A stretch of DNA of 14,337 nt from Rhodospirillales bacterium Alpha_05 (GTDB taxonomy: Bacteria; Pseudomonadota; Alphaproteobacteria; Rhodospirillales; Rhodospirillaceae), in assembly GCA_001603335.1 (NCBI GenBank), contig LUYR01000281.1:1-14337 (forward strand), in the 5' to 3' direction. Below the pieces are notes generated by a model, which worked only from the letters and a program-made list of their open reading frames with translations, did no database searches and was not told where the DNA came from. Position numbers and translations under genes: made by a program. Position 1 is the first letter of the stretch. Every line of letters begins with the position of its first letter. Below are positions 1-5,288 of the stretch, piece after piece.

Positions 1-2
1 CG

Positions 3-200
3 GTCGAAGCCGCCGAAGCTCCTGCGCCGGAAGTCGCCGCGCCGGAAGCCGCGCCGACGGTGATCCCGATCGCGGTGACCACCCCTGAGCCGGAACCGCA
101 GGCGGAAGACAAGCCCGAAGCGCCCAAGGCCGAGGACGCGAAGACCGAAGAGCCCGCCGATGCCGGTCCGCCGCGTCGCGGATGGTGGAGCCGGGGTTAA
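3..200 (+). CDS. rne: C-terminal tail of probable ribonuclease E (partial, 5' end outside window)
   Basis: An open frame enters from the left edge and ends at TAA 198-200, giving 65 residues. The peptide is low-complexity, rich in Ala, Pro and Glu, with many EAP/APE/EDK units, and ends in a basic-aromatic motif, PPRRGWWSRG. Alphaproteobacterial RNase E proteins typically have a disordered, acidic, Pro/Ala-rich C-terminal half that organises the RNA degradosome and often end with a GWW-type basic tail, so this is the best match. The catalytic half lies outside the window, so the identification rests on the tail alone. Another protein with a disordered tail cannot be excluded. A strong terminator follows 20 nt after the stop, which marks the end of the transcript. 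Confidence 0.55.
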   Translation, partial: VEAAEAPAPEVAAPEAAPTVIPIAVTTPEPEPQAEDKPEAPKAEDAKTEEPADAGPPRRGWWSRG

Positions 201-219
201 ACCCCAGGCCAAGCGATGA

Positions 220-250
220 AAGGGCGGCGAAAGAATTCGCCGCCCTTTTT
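220..250. terminator. Rho-independent terminator, shared by convergent genes
   Basis: A perfect 10-bp stem (221-230 with 237-246, GC-rich) has a 6-nt loop AAGAAT whose end bases could add one more pair. It is followed on the plus strand by a run of T at 246-250. It ends the probable rne transcript. The minus-strand gene stops at 253, just beyond it, and reading leftwards the hairpin is followed by only three T, so termination in that direction is probably weaker. Confidence 0.85.
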
Positions 251-252
251 CG

Positions 253-678
253 TCAGCCCCGCATCGCCAGGAGCAGCGCGCCGCCCGCGATCATCGCCAC
301 CCCGGCCCAGTGCACGCCTGTGAGCCGTTCGCCGAGGAAGACCGCGCCGAAGATCGCCACCAGCACCACGCTGAGCTTGTCGATCGGCGCCACCCGCGCG
401 GCGTCGCCGAGCTTGAGCGCGCGGAAATAGCAGAGCCACGACGCGCCGGTCGCGAGCCCGGAGAGCACCAGGAACGCCGCCCCCCGGCCCGAGAGCGCGC
501 GCGGCGAAACCCACTGGCCGGTGACGGCGACGATCGCCGCGAGCAACACGAAGATCACCGCGGTGCGCAAAAGCGTCGCCATGTCGGCGGGCATTTCCGA
601 AACCCCGAGCTTGGCGAACACCGCGGTGAGCGCCGCGAACACCGCCGCGCCGACCGCCCAAACCTGCCATGACAGCAT
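253..678 (-). CDS. Half-size EamA/DMT-family membrane transporter
   Basis: The 141-residue protein is almost entirely hydrophobic, with about four to five predicted membrane segments. It carries EamA-family features: an FAKLGV segment after the first helix, YFRALKLGDAARVAPIDKLS in the middle, and a closing LGERLTGVHWAGVAMIAGGALLLA. Classic DMT exporters have two EamA repeats (about 300 residues). This protein is a single repeat, as in the COG2510-type small family, which is expected to act as a dimer in the inner membrane. The substrate is unknown. The ATG at 678 is supported by a GGAAAGG Shine-Dalgarno-like sequence about 8 nt upstream on the minus strand. The gene is divergent from the SMR gene at 795 and convergent with the probable rne, and the 5' gap holds an inverted repeat. 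Confidence 0.85.
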   Translation of the reverse strand: MLSWQVWAVGAAVFAALTAVFAKLGVSEMPADMATLLRTAVIFVLLAAIVAVTGQWVSPRALSGRGAAFLVLSGLATGASWLCYFRALKLGDAARVAPIDKLSVVLVAIFGAVFLGERLTGVHWAGVAMIAGGALLLAMRG

Positions 679-705
679 ATGAAAACCTTTCCGTTTCTGG
701 CGCTT

Positions 706-733
706 CGTCCGGGCGTCTCACTTGAACCGGACG
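706..733. promoter_or_regulatory. Inverted repeat between divergent transporter genes
   Basis: CGTCCGG (706-712) and CCGGACG (727-733) form a perfect 7-bp inverted repeat with a 14-nt spacer. The half-site centres are 21 bp apart, two helical turns, which suits a dimeric DNA-binding protein. It lies in the only gap (679-794) between the divergent EamA and SMR genes, so it could control either or both. No clear -35/-10 pair was recognised here. Confidence 0.35.
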
Positions 734-794
734 GCCTCCGGGGTCATCTTGCTCCCGAAGCCGCTCTCCCGCATTCGCAAAACAGGAGCCTCAG

Positions 795-1133
795 ATGGGC
801 GTCGCCCACCTCTACCTCGCCGCCGCGATCCTCGTCGAGGTGATCGGCACGAGCTGCATGAAGCTGACCGAAGGCTTCACCAAGCCGCTGCCGACCATCG
901 TGATGTCGGTGTGCTACATCGGTGCGATCTACTTCATGAGCGTCTCGGTGCGCACCTTGCCGATCGGCTTCGTCTACGCAGTTTGGGCGGGCGTGGGGAT
1001 CGTGGTGATCGCGGGCGTCGGCGTGGTGCTCTACAAAGAGCCGGTCGACCTGCCGGGCGCGCTCGGCATCGCGTTGATCGTCGCGGGCGTGGTGCTGCTC
1101 AACATGTTCTCGCGCATGGGAGGGCACGCCTGA
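795..1133 (+). CDS. SMR-family multidrug efflux transporter, EmrE/Qac type
   Basis: This 112-residue, four-helix inner-membrane protein matches the small multidrug resistance family at full length. The essential proton/substrate-coupling glutamate is E15 in LVEVIGTSCMKLTEGFTK (EmrE E14). The substrate-site aromatics are present as Y41, Y61 and W64 in YAVWAGVGIV, and the C-terminal helix contains LIVAGVVLLNMFSR. The EVIGT and ICY-like context resembles EmrE/QacE rather than the guanidinium exporter Gdx/SugE, so efflux of quaternary ammonium or other lipophilic cations by an antiparallel dimer is the likely role. AGGAG at 784-788 sits 6 nt before the ATG. The TGA overlaps the ATG of the lipocalin by one base (TGATG), which implies translational coupling. 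Confidence 0.93.
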   Translation: MGVAHLYLAAAILVEVIGTSCMKLTEGFTKPLPTIVMSVCYIGAIYFMSVSVRTLPIGFVYAVWAGVGIVVIAGVGVVLYKEPVDLPGALGIALIVAGVVLLNMFSRMGGHA

Positions 1134-1672
1134 TGGCCCGGTTCTCCTTCCTCGCCACCCTCGCTGCGATGATCCCGGGCCTGAGCGCCTGCACCACCCC
1201 GCCCGAGGGCGTCGCGCCGATCACCAACTTCGACGCCGAACGCTACCTCGGCACCTGGTACGAGATCGCCCGCCTCGACCACCGCTTCGAGCGCGGCCTG
1301 GTCGCGGTCAGCGCAACCTACGCCCGCAATCCCGACGGCAGCCTCAAGGTGGTCAACAAGGGCTTCAAGGCCTCGACCTGCGCCTGGAGCGAGGCGGTCG
1401 GTCGCGCCAAGTTCACCGGCGAGCCCACCACCGGCCAGCTCGCGGTGAGCTTCTTCGGCCCGTTCTATGGCGGCTACACGATTTTCGCCCTAGATCATCA
1501 GGCGTATCAATGGGCGGCGGTGAGCGGCCCGACCCGGAATTACCTCTGGATCCTCGCCCGCACCCCCACCCTCGCGGACGACGTTCGCGACCGCCTCGTC
1601 GCCGAAGCCGCGGGCCTCGGCTTCGCCACCGAAAACCTGATCTGGGTGCCGCAGGAGGTGCCGCCGTGTTGA
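1133..1672 (+). CDS. blc: Outer-membrane lipoprotein, bacterial lipocalin (Blc-like)
   Basis: The 179-residue protein has a lipoprotein signal with lipobox GLSAC (Cys20) and no Asp at +2, so sorting to the outer membrane is expected. The lipocalin signature is clear: NFDAERYLGTWYEIARLDHR at 32-51 (the GxW motif), RFERGL, VNKGF at 74-78, and SFFGPFYGGY at 106-115 followed by NYLWILARTP at 136-145. The resemblance to E. coli Blc runs over the whole length. Blc binds lysophospholipids and fatty acids and is thought to act in membrane maintenance or stress. The ATG at 1133 overlaps the SMR stop, and a longer upstream reading in the same frame crosses the SMR gene and is not credible. It is the middle gene of a three-gene coupled operon. 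Confidence 0.93.
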   Translation: MARFSFLATLAAMIPGLSACTTPPEGVAPITNFDAERYLGTWYEIARLDHRFERGLVAVSATYARNPDGSLKVVNKGFKASTCAWSEAVGRAKFTGEPTTGQLAVSFFGPFYGGYTIFALDHQAYQWAAVSGPTRNYLWILARTPTLADDVRDRLVAEAAGLGFATENLIWVPQEVPPC

Positions 1673-2097
1673 CCAAGCCGATCTCCGCCCTCGCCGCCCT
1701 CGCCGTGCTCGCGCTGGCGGGGTGCGCGAATTTCGAGACGCTCGACGCTGGGCTCAACACCCTCAAGGGGCAGAACCGCGACGTCGCGATCGCGCGCCTC
1801 GGCTTCCCCACCGACCAGAAGGAGATCGCCGGAAAGGACGTCTACATCTGGTCCACCGGCGGCGTCTATTCCCAGCCTTCGACGTACTACGGCGGCTGCT
1901 CCGACCGCTACGGCGGCATCCGCTCGATGAGCTGCGTCAGCTTCATGCCGTCGACGGTCTATGCATTCTGCGAAATTCGGGTGATCGCCGACAAGTCGGG
2001 CACGATCGTCGCCACCGAGCGTCGCGGCGACGCAGCCACCTGCGAAACCTACGCCAACCGCCTCCAGGCGGGCGTGCCGATTTCCGCCAAGCAGTGA
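1666..2097 (+). CDS. Small lipoprotein with BamE/SmpA-like domain, function unknown
   Basis: The start is the GTG at 1666, chosen because GGAGGT at 1652-1657 lies 8 nt upstream. It overlaps the end of the lipocalin gene by 7 bases. The product is 143 residues: MLTKPISALA, then a hydrophobic core ending in lipobox LALAGC with Cys20. The mature part has the pattern of the BamE/SmpA fold: a short helix region with DVAIARLGFPTDQK at 39-52, then KDVYIWST at 57-64, then an EIRVIADKSGTIVATERR strand pair at 103-120. Four mature cysteines (78, 90, 102, 126) could form two disulfides in the periplasm. A Tyr/Gly/Cys-rich insert at 66-91 is unusual. Exact function is not recognised; the operon links it to efflux and outer-membrane lipid handling. 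Confidence 0.8.
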   Translation: MLTKPISALAALAVLALAGCANFETLDAGLNTLKGQNRDVAIARLGFPTDQKEIAGKDVYIWSTGGVYSQPSTYYGGCSDRYGGIRSMSCVSFMPSTVYAFCEIRVIADKSGTIVATERRGDAATCETYANRLQAGVPISAKQ

Positions 2098-2151
2098 GGC
2101 GGACGATCCCTTCGCGCAGATAATCGCGGCCACCGCTGGCGAATCCGCCCA

Positions 2152-2176
2152 GGCATGACCAGATTCGAGTCATGCC
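2152..2176. promoter_or_regulatory. Inverted repeat upstream of the first mipA
   Basis: GGCATGAC (2152-2159) and GTCATGCC (2169-2176) form a perfect 8-bp inverted repeat with a 9-nt spacer. It is followed by C residues rather than T, so it is not a standard terminator. It ends 24 nt before the mipA start, so it could be a regulator site or a leader hairpin. A GATAAT hexamer at 2119-2124 could be a -10 box, but no convincing -35 was seen. Confidence 0.4.
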
Positions 2177-2200
2177 CCCCGACGGCGCGAAGGAGATGCG

Positions 2201-3052
2201 ATGACGGGACCGGGTTTCAGGATCGGCGCGACGGCGGCACTGGCGGTTCTCGGACTGCTGGCAAGCTCCCCGGCGCGCGCCGAAACCCAGTTCCTGCTCG
2301 GCGGCGGCGGCATGCTGATGCCCGATTATCCCGGCTCCGACGACTACGAAGTGCTGCCGGTCCCGGCCTTACGCTTCGACTGGAGCAGCGACGGCGCGGC
2401 CGCCCCCGCCACCGGCTACAGCGGCCATCTCGGCCTCGTCGACGCGCACGTATCCTTCCCCGAAGGCATCGACGTCGGCATCGCCCGTCTCTCCACCCCC
2501 TCGCGGCATTTCACCCTCCGCCTCGGCGGCGGCTATCGCTTCGGCCGCGACGAAAGCGAGAATCAGGCGCTCGACGGCCTCGGCGACATCGGCGGCCAGG
2601 GGCTGGCGCGGATCAGCATCGGCAGCGAGCCCGCCAATCCGCGCGGCATCGGCACCCGCTTCGGCCTCAAGTACGAAACCGACGTCACCAACGAAACCGG
2701 CGCGGACACCTTCTCGCTCTACATCGGCAACACGTTCGCGCTCAGTCCCAGCACCACCCTCAACCTCACCGGCTCCGCCACCTGGGCCGACGCCGACTAC
2801 ATGCAATCCTACTTCGGCGTCTCCGGCCTCCAGGCGTCGCGCTCGCGCTACGGCCGCTACGACGCAGGCGCGGGCGTGGCGGACGTAGGCCTCGACGCGC
2901 GCCTCAACTATGCCTTCACCGACCACTGGCTGCTGTTCGGCAGCGTCGGCTATTCGCGCCTCACCGGCGACGCCGCCGACAGCCCGATCGTCGACAAGGA
3001 AGGCTCGCCCGACCAGTTCCGCGCGACCACCGGCTTTGCATATCGGTTCTAA
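2201..3052 (+). CDS. MipA/OmpV family outer-membrane protein, copy 1
   Basis: The 283-residue protein begins with a signal peptide ending in SSPARA-ET (cleavage near residue 28). A beta-barrel-like sequence follows, with alternating hydrophobic residues and many Gly, and the protein ends in a C-terminal phenylalanine (AYRF) as expected for Bam-assembled barrels. Family marks include PDYPGSDDYEVLPVPALRFD near the N-terminus, RLGGGYRFGRD in the centre, and WADADYMQSYFGVS followed by LNYAFTDHW and a GYSRLTGDAADSP segment near the end. MipA was named as a scaffold for MltA and PBP1B in E. coli, but most homologues are of uncertain function and some respond to antibiotics. AAGGAG at 2190-2195 lies 5 nt before the ATG. 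A closely similar paralogue follows at 3262. Confidence 0.92.
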   Translation: MTGPGFRIGATAALAVLGLLASSPARAETQFLLGGGGMLMPDYPGSDDYEVLPVPALRFDWSSDGAAAPATGYSGHLGLVDAHVSFPEGIDVGIARLSTPSRHFTLRLGGGYRFGRDESENQALDGLGDIGGQGLARISIGSEPANPRGIGTRFGLKYETDVTNETGADTFSLYIGNTFALSPSTTLNLTGSATWADADYMQSYFGVSGLQASRSRYGRYDAGAGVADVGLDARLNYAFTDHWLLFGSVGYSRLTGDAADSPIVDKEGSPDQFRATTGFAYRF

Positions 3053-3868
3053 TCTTTCATATCGTTTATTGATAAATTTTCATTTGACTGCCGATAGCCC
3101 CCTGGCCACCCTCTCGATCCTGAAAACCGCCAAGGCGCGCGCCGTCCGCTTCTCACCCTCGCGGCGATCTGCACCGCGCTCGAATGCCAACCCGGCGACA
3201 TCCTGGAATTCGTCGCACCCGAGGGCACGCCCGAAGACGACCCTCACGAGGAGTTATGAGTATGCTGAAGTCCCTGACCCGCGCCGCGCTCTGCCTTGCG
3301 GCGATGACCGCAACCGCCCACGCCGAAAGCTCGCTGGTACTCGGCCTCGGCGTCGGCGCGACGCCCGATTACATCGGGTCCGACGACTACGACGCGATCC
3401 CGGTTCCGGTGCTGAAATACGATTGGAGCGGCAGCGCGGGCAGCGCCCCCACCTCCGGCTTCAAGGGCGAGCTCGGCCTGATCGACGCCTCGGCGGGCTT
3501 CCCGAACGGACTCGACGTCGGCGTGGCGCGGCTCTCCACGCCGTCGCGACACTTCACCCTGCGCCTCGGCGGCGGCTATCGCTTCGGCCGCGACGCCGAC
3601 GACAACGACGCGCTCCACGGCATGGGCGACGTCGACGGCCAGGCGATCGCCCGCGTCACCCTTGCCAGCGAGCCCGCCAATGCCCGAGGCCTCGGCATCT
3701 TCTACGGCGTCAAATACGAAGCCGACGTCACCGACGAAACCAACGGCGACACCTTCACCTTCTTCGCCGGCGACAAATTCGCCCTCACGCCCAAGGCCAC
3801 CCTCACCATCACCGGTCGCACCCAGTGGGCGGACGCCGACTACATGCAATCCTACTTCGGCGTCTCCG
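2519..3868 (+). repeat. Near-identical blocks within the tandem mipA paralogues
   Basis: The two mipA genes share exact DNA blocks at matching places. A 34-nt block lies at 2519-2552 and 3562-3595, encoding the end of the RLGGGYRFGRD region. A 37-nt block lies at 2789-2825 and 3832-3868, encoding the DADYMQSYFGVS region. Elsewhere they differ at many synonymous and non-synonymous sites, so this is an older tandem duplication with strongly conserved, or gene-converted, islands. Confidence 0.8.
3081..3259 (+). pseudogene. Remnant of a YozG-type (Cro/CI) HTH transcriptional regulator
   Basis: Two pieces in different frames together give the C-terminal half of a YozG/HTH_26-like small regulator. 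Bases 3102-3155 read LATLSILKTAKARAVRFS. After a -1 shift near 3153-3155, bases 3155-3256 read TLAAICTALECQPGDILEFV and a short acidic tail, ending at TGA 3257-3259. In intact members these parts are contiguous (a recognition-helix region followed by FSTL..IC.AL.CQPGDILEY). One missing base in the TTC-TCN-ACC stretch explains the shift. The first 25-30 residues, including helix 1, are absent because mipA copy 1 ends at 3052, so this is also a 5' truncation. The stop overlaps a possible mipA start at 3256 as ATGA, suggesting the regulator was once coupled to the downstream gene. Confidence 0.75.
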
Positions 3869-4095
3869 CCTCCCAGGCCGCGCGCTCGGGCAACCGCCGC
3901 TTCGACGCGAACTCGGGCTTCGCCGACGCCGGGCTCGAAGCCCGCCTCAACTACGCCCTCACCGACCACTGGATGCTGTTCGGCTCCTTCGGCTACTCCC
4001 GCCTCCTCGGCGACGCCGCCGACAGCCCGCTGGTCGACGGCGAAGGCTCCGCCAACCAGTTCCGCGCGACGACGGGCGTGGCGTATCGGTTCTAA
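3262..4095 (+). CDS. MipA/OmpV family outer-membrane protein, copy 2
   Basis: The product is 277 residues from the ATG at 3262, chosen because AGGAG (3249-3253) is 8 nt upstream. An ATG at 3256 is in frame and overlaps the HTH remnant's stop, but lies only 2 nt from the Shine-Dalgarno sequence. Starts further upstream would place charged residues before the signal peptide. The signal peptide MLKSLTRAALCLAAM ends in TAHA-ES. The mature barrel parallels copy 1 throughout: PDYIGSDDYDAIPVPVLKYD, RLGGGYRFGRD, WADADYMQSYFGVS, LNYALTDHW and a terminal AYRF. The N-terminal third and the surface-loop-like segments differ most. It is expected in the outer membrane with unknown ligand. Transcription probably ends at the hairpins from 4112 onward. 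Confidence 0.92.
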   Translation: MLKSLTRAALCLAAMTATAHAESSLVLGLGVGATPDYIGSDDYDAIPVPVLKYDWSGSAGSAPTSGFKGELGLIDASAGFPNGLDVGVARLSTPSRHFTLRLGGGYRFGRDADDNDALHGMGDVDGQAIARVTLASEPANARGLGIFYGVKYEADVTDETNGDTFTFFAGDKFALTPKATLTITGRTQWADADYMQSYFGVSASQAARSGNRRFDANSGFADAGLEARLNYALTDHWMLFGSFGYSRLLGDAADSPLVDGEGSANQFRATTGVAYRF

Positions 4096-4111
4096 ATGGT
4101 TTGGGGAAGGT

Positions 4112-4166
4112 CCGGGCTCTGCCCGGGCCCGCTGGGGTCGCGGACCCCAGACCCCGTTTAGTTTTT
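4112..4166 (+). terminator. Double-hairpin terminator after mipA copy 2
   Basis: Two perfect GC-rich hairpins follow the stop at 4095: 4112-4117 with 4121-4126 (6 bp, loop TCT) and 4132-4139 with 4143-4150 (8 bp, loop GCG). A T-rich stretch, TTTAGTTTTT, lies at 4157-4166. The T tract is 6 nt beyond the second stem, so efficiency is uncertain. Confidence 0.6.
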
Positions 4167-4167
4167 C

Positions 4168-4180
4168 GCCGCGAAGCGGC
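4168..4180. repeat. Small perfect hairpin in the mipA-SDR gap
   Basis: GCCGC (4168-4172) and GCGGC (4176-4180) pair around a GAA loop, directly after the T tract of the preceding terminator. It is one of five 3-nt-loop hairpins in this convergent gap and its role is unknown. Confidence 0.45.
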
Positions 4181-4221
4181 AATCAACCTTCACGCCGCGT
4201 GATGGTCTTATGGCGCTACGC

Positions 4222-4290
4222 GCAAAAACCAAAAGTTATGGGATCGAAGGGCCCCCGGCCCTTCGCGGGGTCAAGGGGCAGCGCCCCTTG
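4222..4290 (-). terminator. Double-hairpin terminator for the SDR gene (minus strand)
   Basis: Read on the minus strand from the SDR stop at 4293, there is a perfect 8-bp hairpin (4272-4279 with 4283-4290, loop AGC on the plus strand). A second 8-bp hairpin follows (4246-4253 with 4257-4263 plus flank, loop CCC), then T-rich runs complementary to the A runs at 4224-4235. The arrangement mirrors the double hairpin plus T tract that ends the convergent mipA gene. Confidence 0.6.
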
Positions 4291-4292
4291 CC

Positions 4293-5165
4293 TTACCTTC
4301 CGGGAGGCGGCGCCGCGTCGGCGAAGTCGCCGTCGGTGCCGGAGGACAGCGCCTTCCACTTGGCGAGTTCCGCGCCCCACTGGGCGAGCTTGGTTTCGAC
4401 GATGGTGACGGCATCGCTGCCGACGGCGAAGTGGACCGGCGGATCGTTGGATTCCGCGAGGACGAGGAGCACCTGGGCGAGTTTGGCGGGGTCGCCGGGT
4501 TGCTTGTGGTTGCGGGCGTTGTAGCCGTCCTTCATCGCCGCCATCACCCCGGCGTAGTCGGCGATTTGAGCGCTGCCGAAGCGCATCGAGGACGCATCGA
4601 GGAAGTCGGTGCGGAAGTATCCCGGCTCGACCACGGTGGCGAAGATGCCGAGGGGTTTGAGTTCGAGGGCGAGGCCTTCGGTGAAGCCCGCGACGGCGAA
4701 CTTCGAGGCGGCGTAGAGCGAGCCTCCGGCGCGGCCGCGCACCCCGGCGATCGACGAGAAGTTGAAGATGTGGCCGAAGCCCTGCTTGCGCATCACCGGC
4801 AGCACTGCGCGGGTGACGTTCATCAGGCCGAAGACGTTGACGTCGAACTGCCGCGCCACGTCCTCGGGCGCGTTCGCCTCGAACGGCCCCATCTGGCCGT
4901 ATCCGGCGGAGTTGACGAGCACGTCGATGCTGCCGAAGCGTTCCACGGTTTCCGCCACCGCGGCCTCGGCCTGCGCCGGATCGGTGACGTCGAGGGGCAG
5001 CGCGAGGACCCGTTTGCCGTCATTCCCCAGCGCTTCGGTCACCGCCTCGACCGCGCGCGCCGTCGCCGCGACGCGGCATCCGGCATTGAGCGCCGCCTTC
5101 GCGATCGCGAGGCCCAACCCGCGCCCCGACCCGGTAATCAACCAAACCCGACCGGCCTCCGCCAT
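4293..5165 (-). CDS. Short-chain dehydrogenase/reductase (classical SDR)
   Basis: This 290-residue cytoplasmic NAD(P)-dependent oxidoreductase has a complete classical SDR motif set. TGSGRGLG at 11-18 is the Rossmann glycine motif, LDVTD at 58-62 and NSAG at 85-88 stabilise the fold, and N110, S138, Y151 and K155 form the catalytic tetrad (YAASK at 151-155), followed by PGYFRTDF from 181. Arg37 in the ATARAVE segment after beta-2 suggests NADPH preference, which is an inference. The C-terminal 70 residues extend beyond the core, as in the roughly 280-residue SDRs often annotated oxidoreductase or SDR family; the substrate cannot be told. GGGAG lies about 8 nt before the ATG at 5165. The gene is divergent from sodC and ends at mirrored hairpins. 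Confidence 0.92.
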   Translation of the reverse strand: MAEAGRVWLITGSGRGLGLAIAKAALNAGCRVAATARAVEAVTEALGNDGKRVLALPLDVTDPAQAEAAVAETVERFGSIDVLVNSAGYGQMGPFEANAPEDVARQFDVNVFGLMNVTRAVLPVMRKQGFGHIFNFSSIAGVRGRAGGSLYAASKFAVAGFTEGLALELKPLGIFATVVEPGYFRTDFLDASSMRFGSAQIADYAGVMAAMKDGYNARNHKQPGDPAKLAQVLLVLAESNDPPVHFAVGSDAVTIVETKLAQWGAELAKWKALSSGTDGDFADAAPPPGR

Positions 5166-5203
5166 TTCCCGTTCTCCCAGAAAATTTCCGTGGATATCCG
5201 CCG

Positions 5204-5209
5204 ATTATA
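5204..5209 (-). promoter_or_regulatory. Candidate -10 box for the SDR gene
   Basis: The minus strand reads a perfect TATAAT at 5209-5204, with the SDR ATG 39 nt downstream, a plausible leader length. No good TTGACA-like hexamer was found 16-18 nt upstream, so this is a partial promoter match only. Confidence 0.4.
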
Positions 5210-5254
5210 GAACCGCCACGGCATCGGAGGGAACACTCGCGGGCGTGACGGGTT

Positions 5255-5266
5255 GTGTCCGGACAC
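5255..5266. promoter_or_regulatory. Perfect 12-bp palindrome upstream of sodC
   Basis: GTGTCCGGACAC is a perfect palindrome 22 nt before the sodC GTG start and within the SDR-sodC divergent region. Its compact two-fold symmetry fits a repressor or activator half-site pair. It has no loop, so it is better explained as a DNA site than an RNA hairpin. Confidence 0.45.
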
Positions 5267-5288
5267 GGAAACCATGGGAGACCCCGCC

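Noticed and set aside
733..794. Guanidine riboswitch in front of the SMR gene
   Set aside because: No paired hairpins with ACGR loops or other guanidine aptamer features were visible, and the protein is EmrE-like rather than Gdx-like.
722..1132. N-terminal extension of the lipocalin frame through the SMR gene
   Set aside because: The extension is Arg/Asp-rich out-of-frame reading of the SMR gene; the lipoprotein signal begins exactly at the ATG at 1133.
3060..3100. Promoter in the AT-rich patch after mipA copy 1
   Set aside because: TTGATA occurs at 3069-3074, but no TATAAT-like hexamer lies at the right distance.
3184..3261. Earlier ATG at 3184 as the start of mipA copy 2
   Set aside because: It would put about 26 charged, Arg/Pro-rich residues before a normal signal peptide and translate the regulator remnant in a third frame; AGGAG supports the start at 3262.
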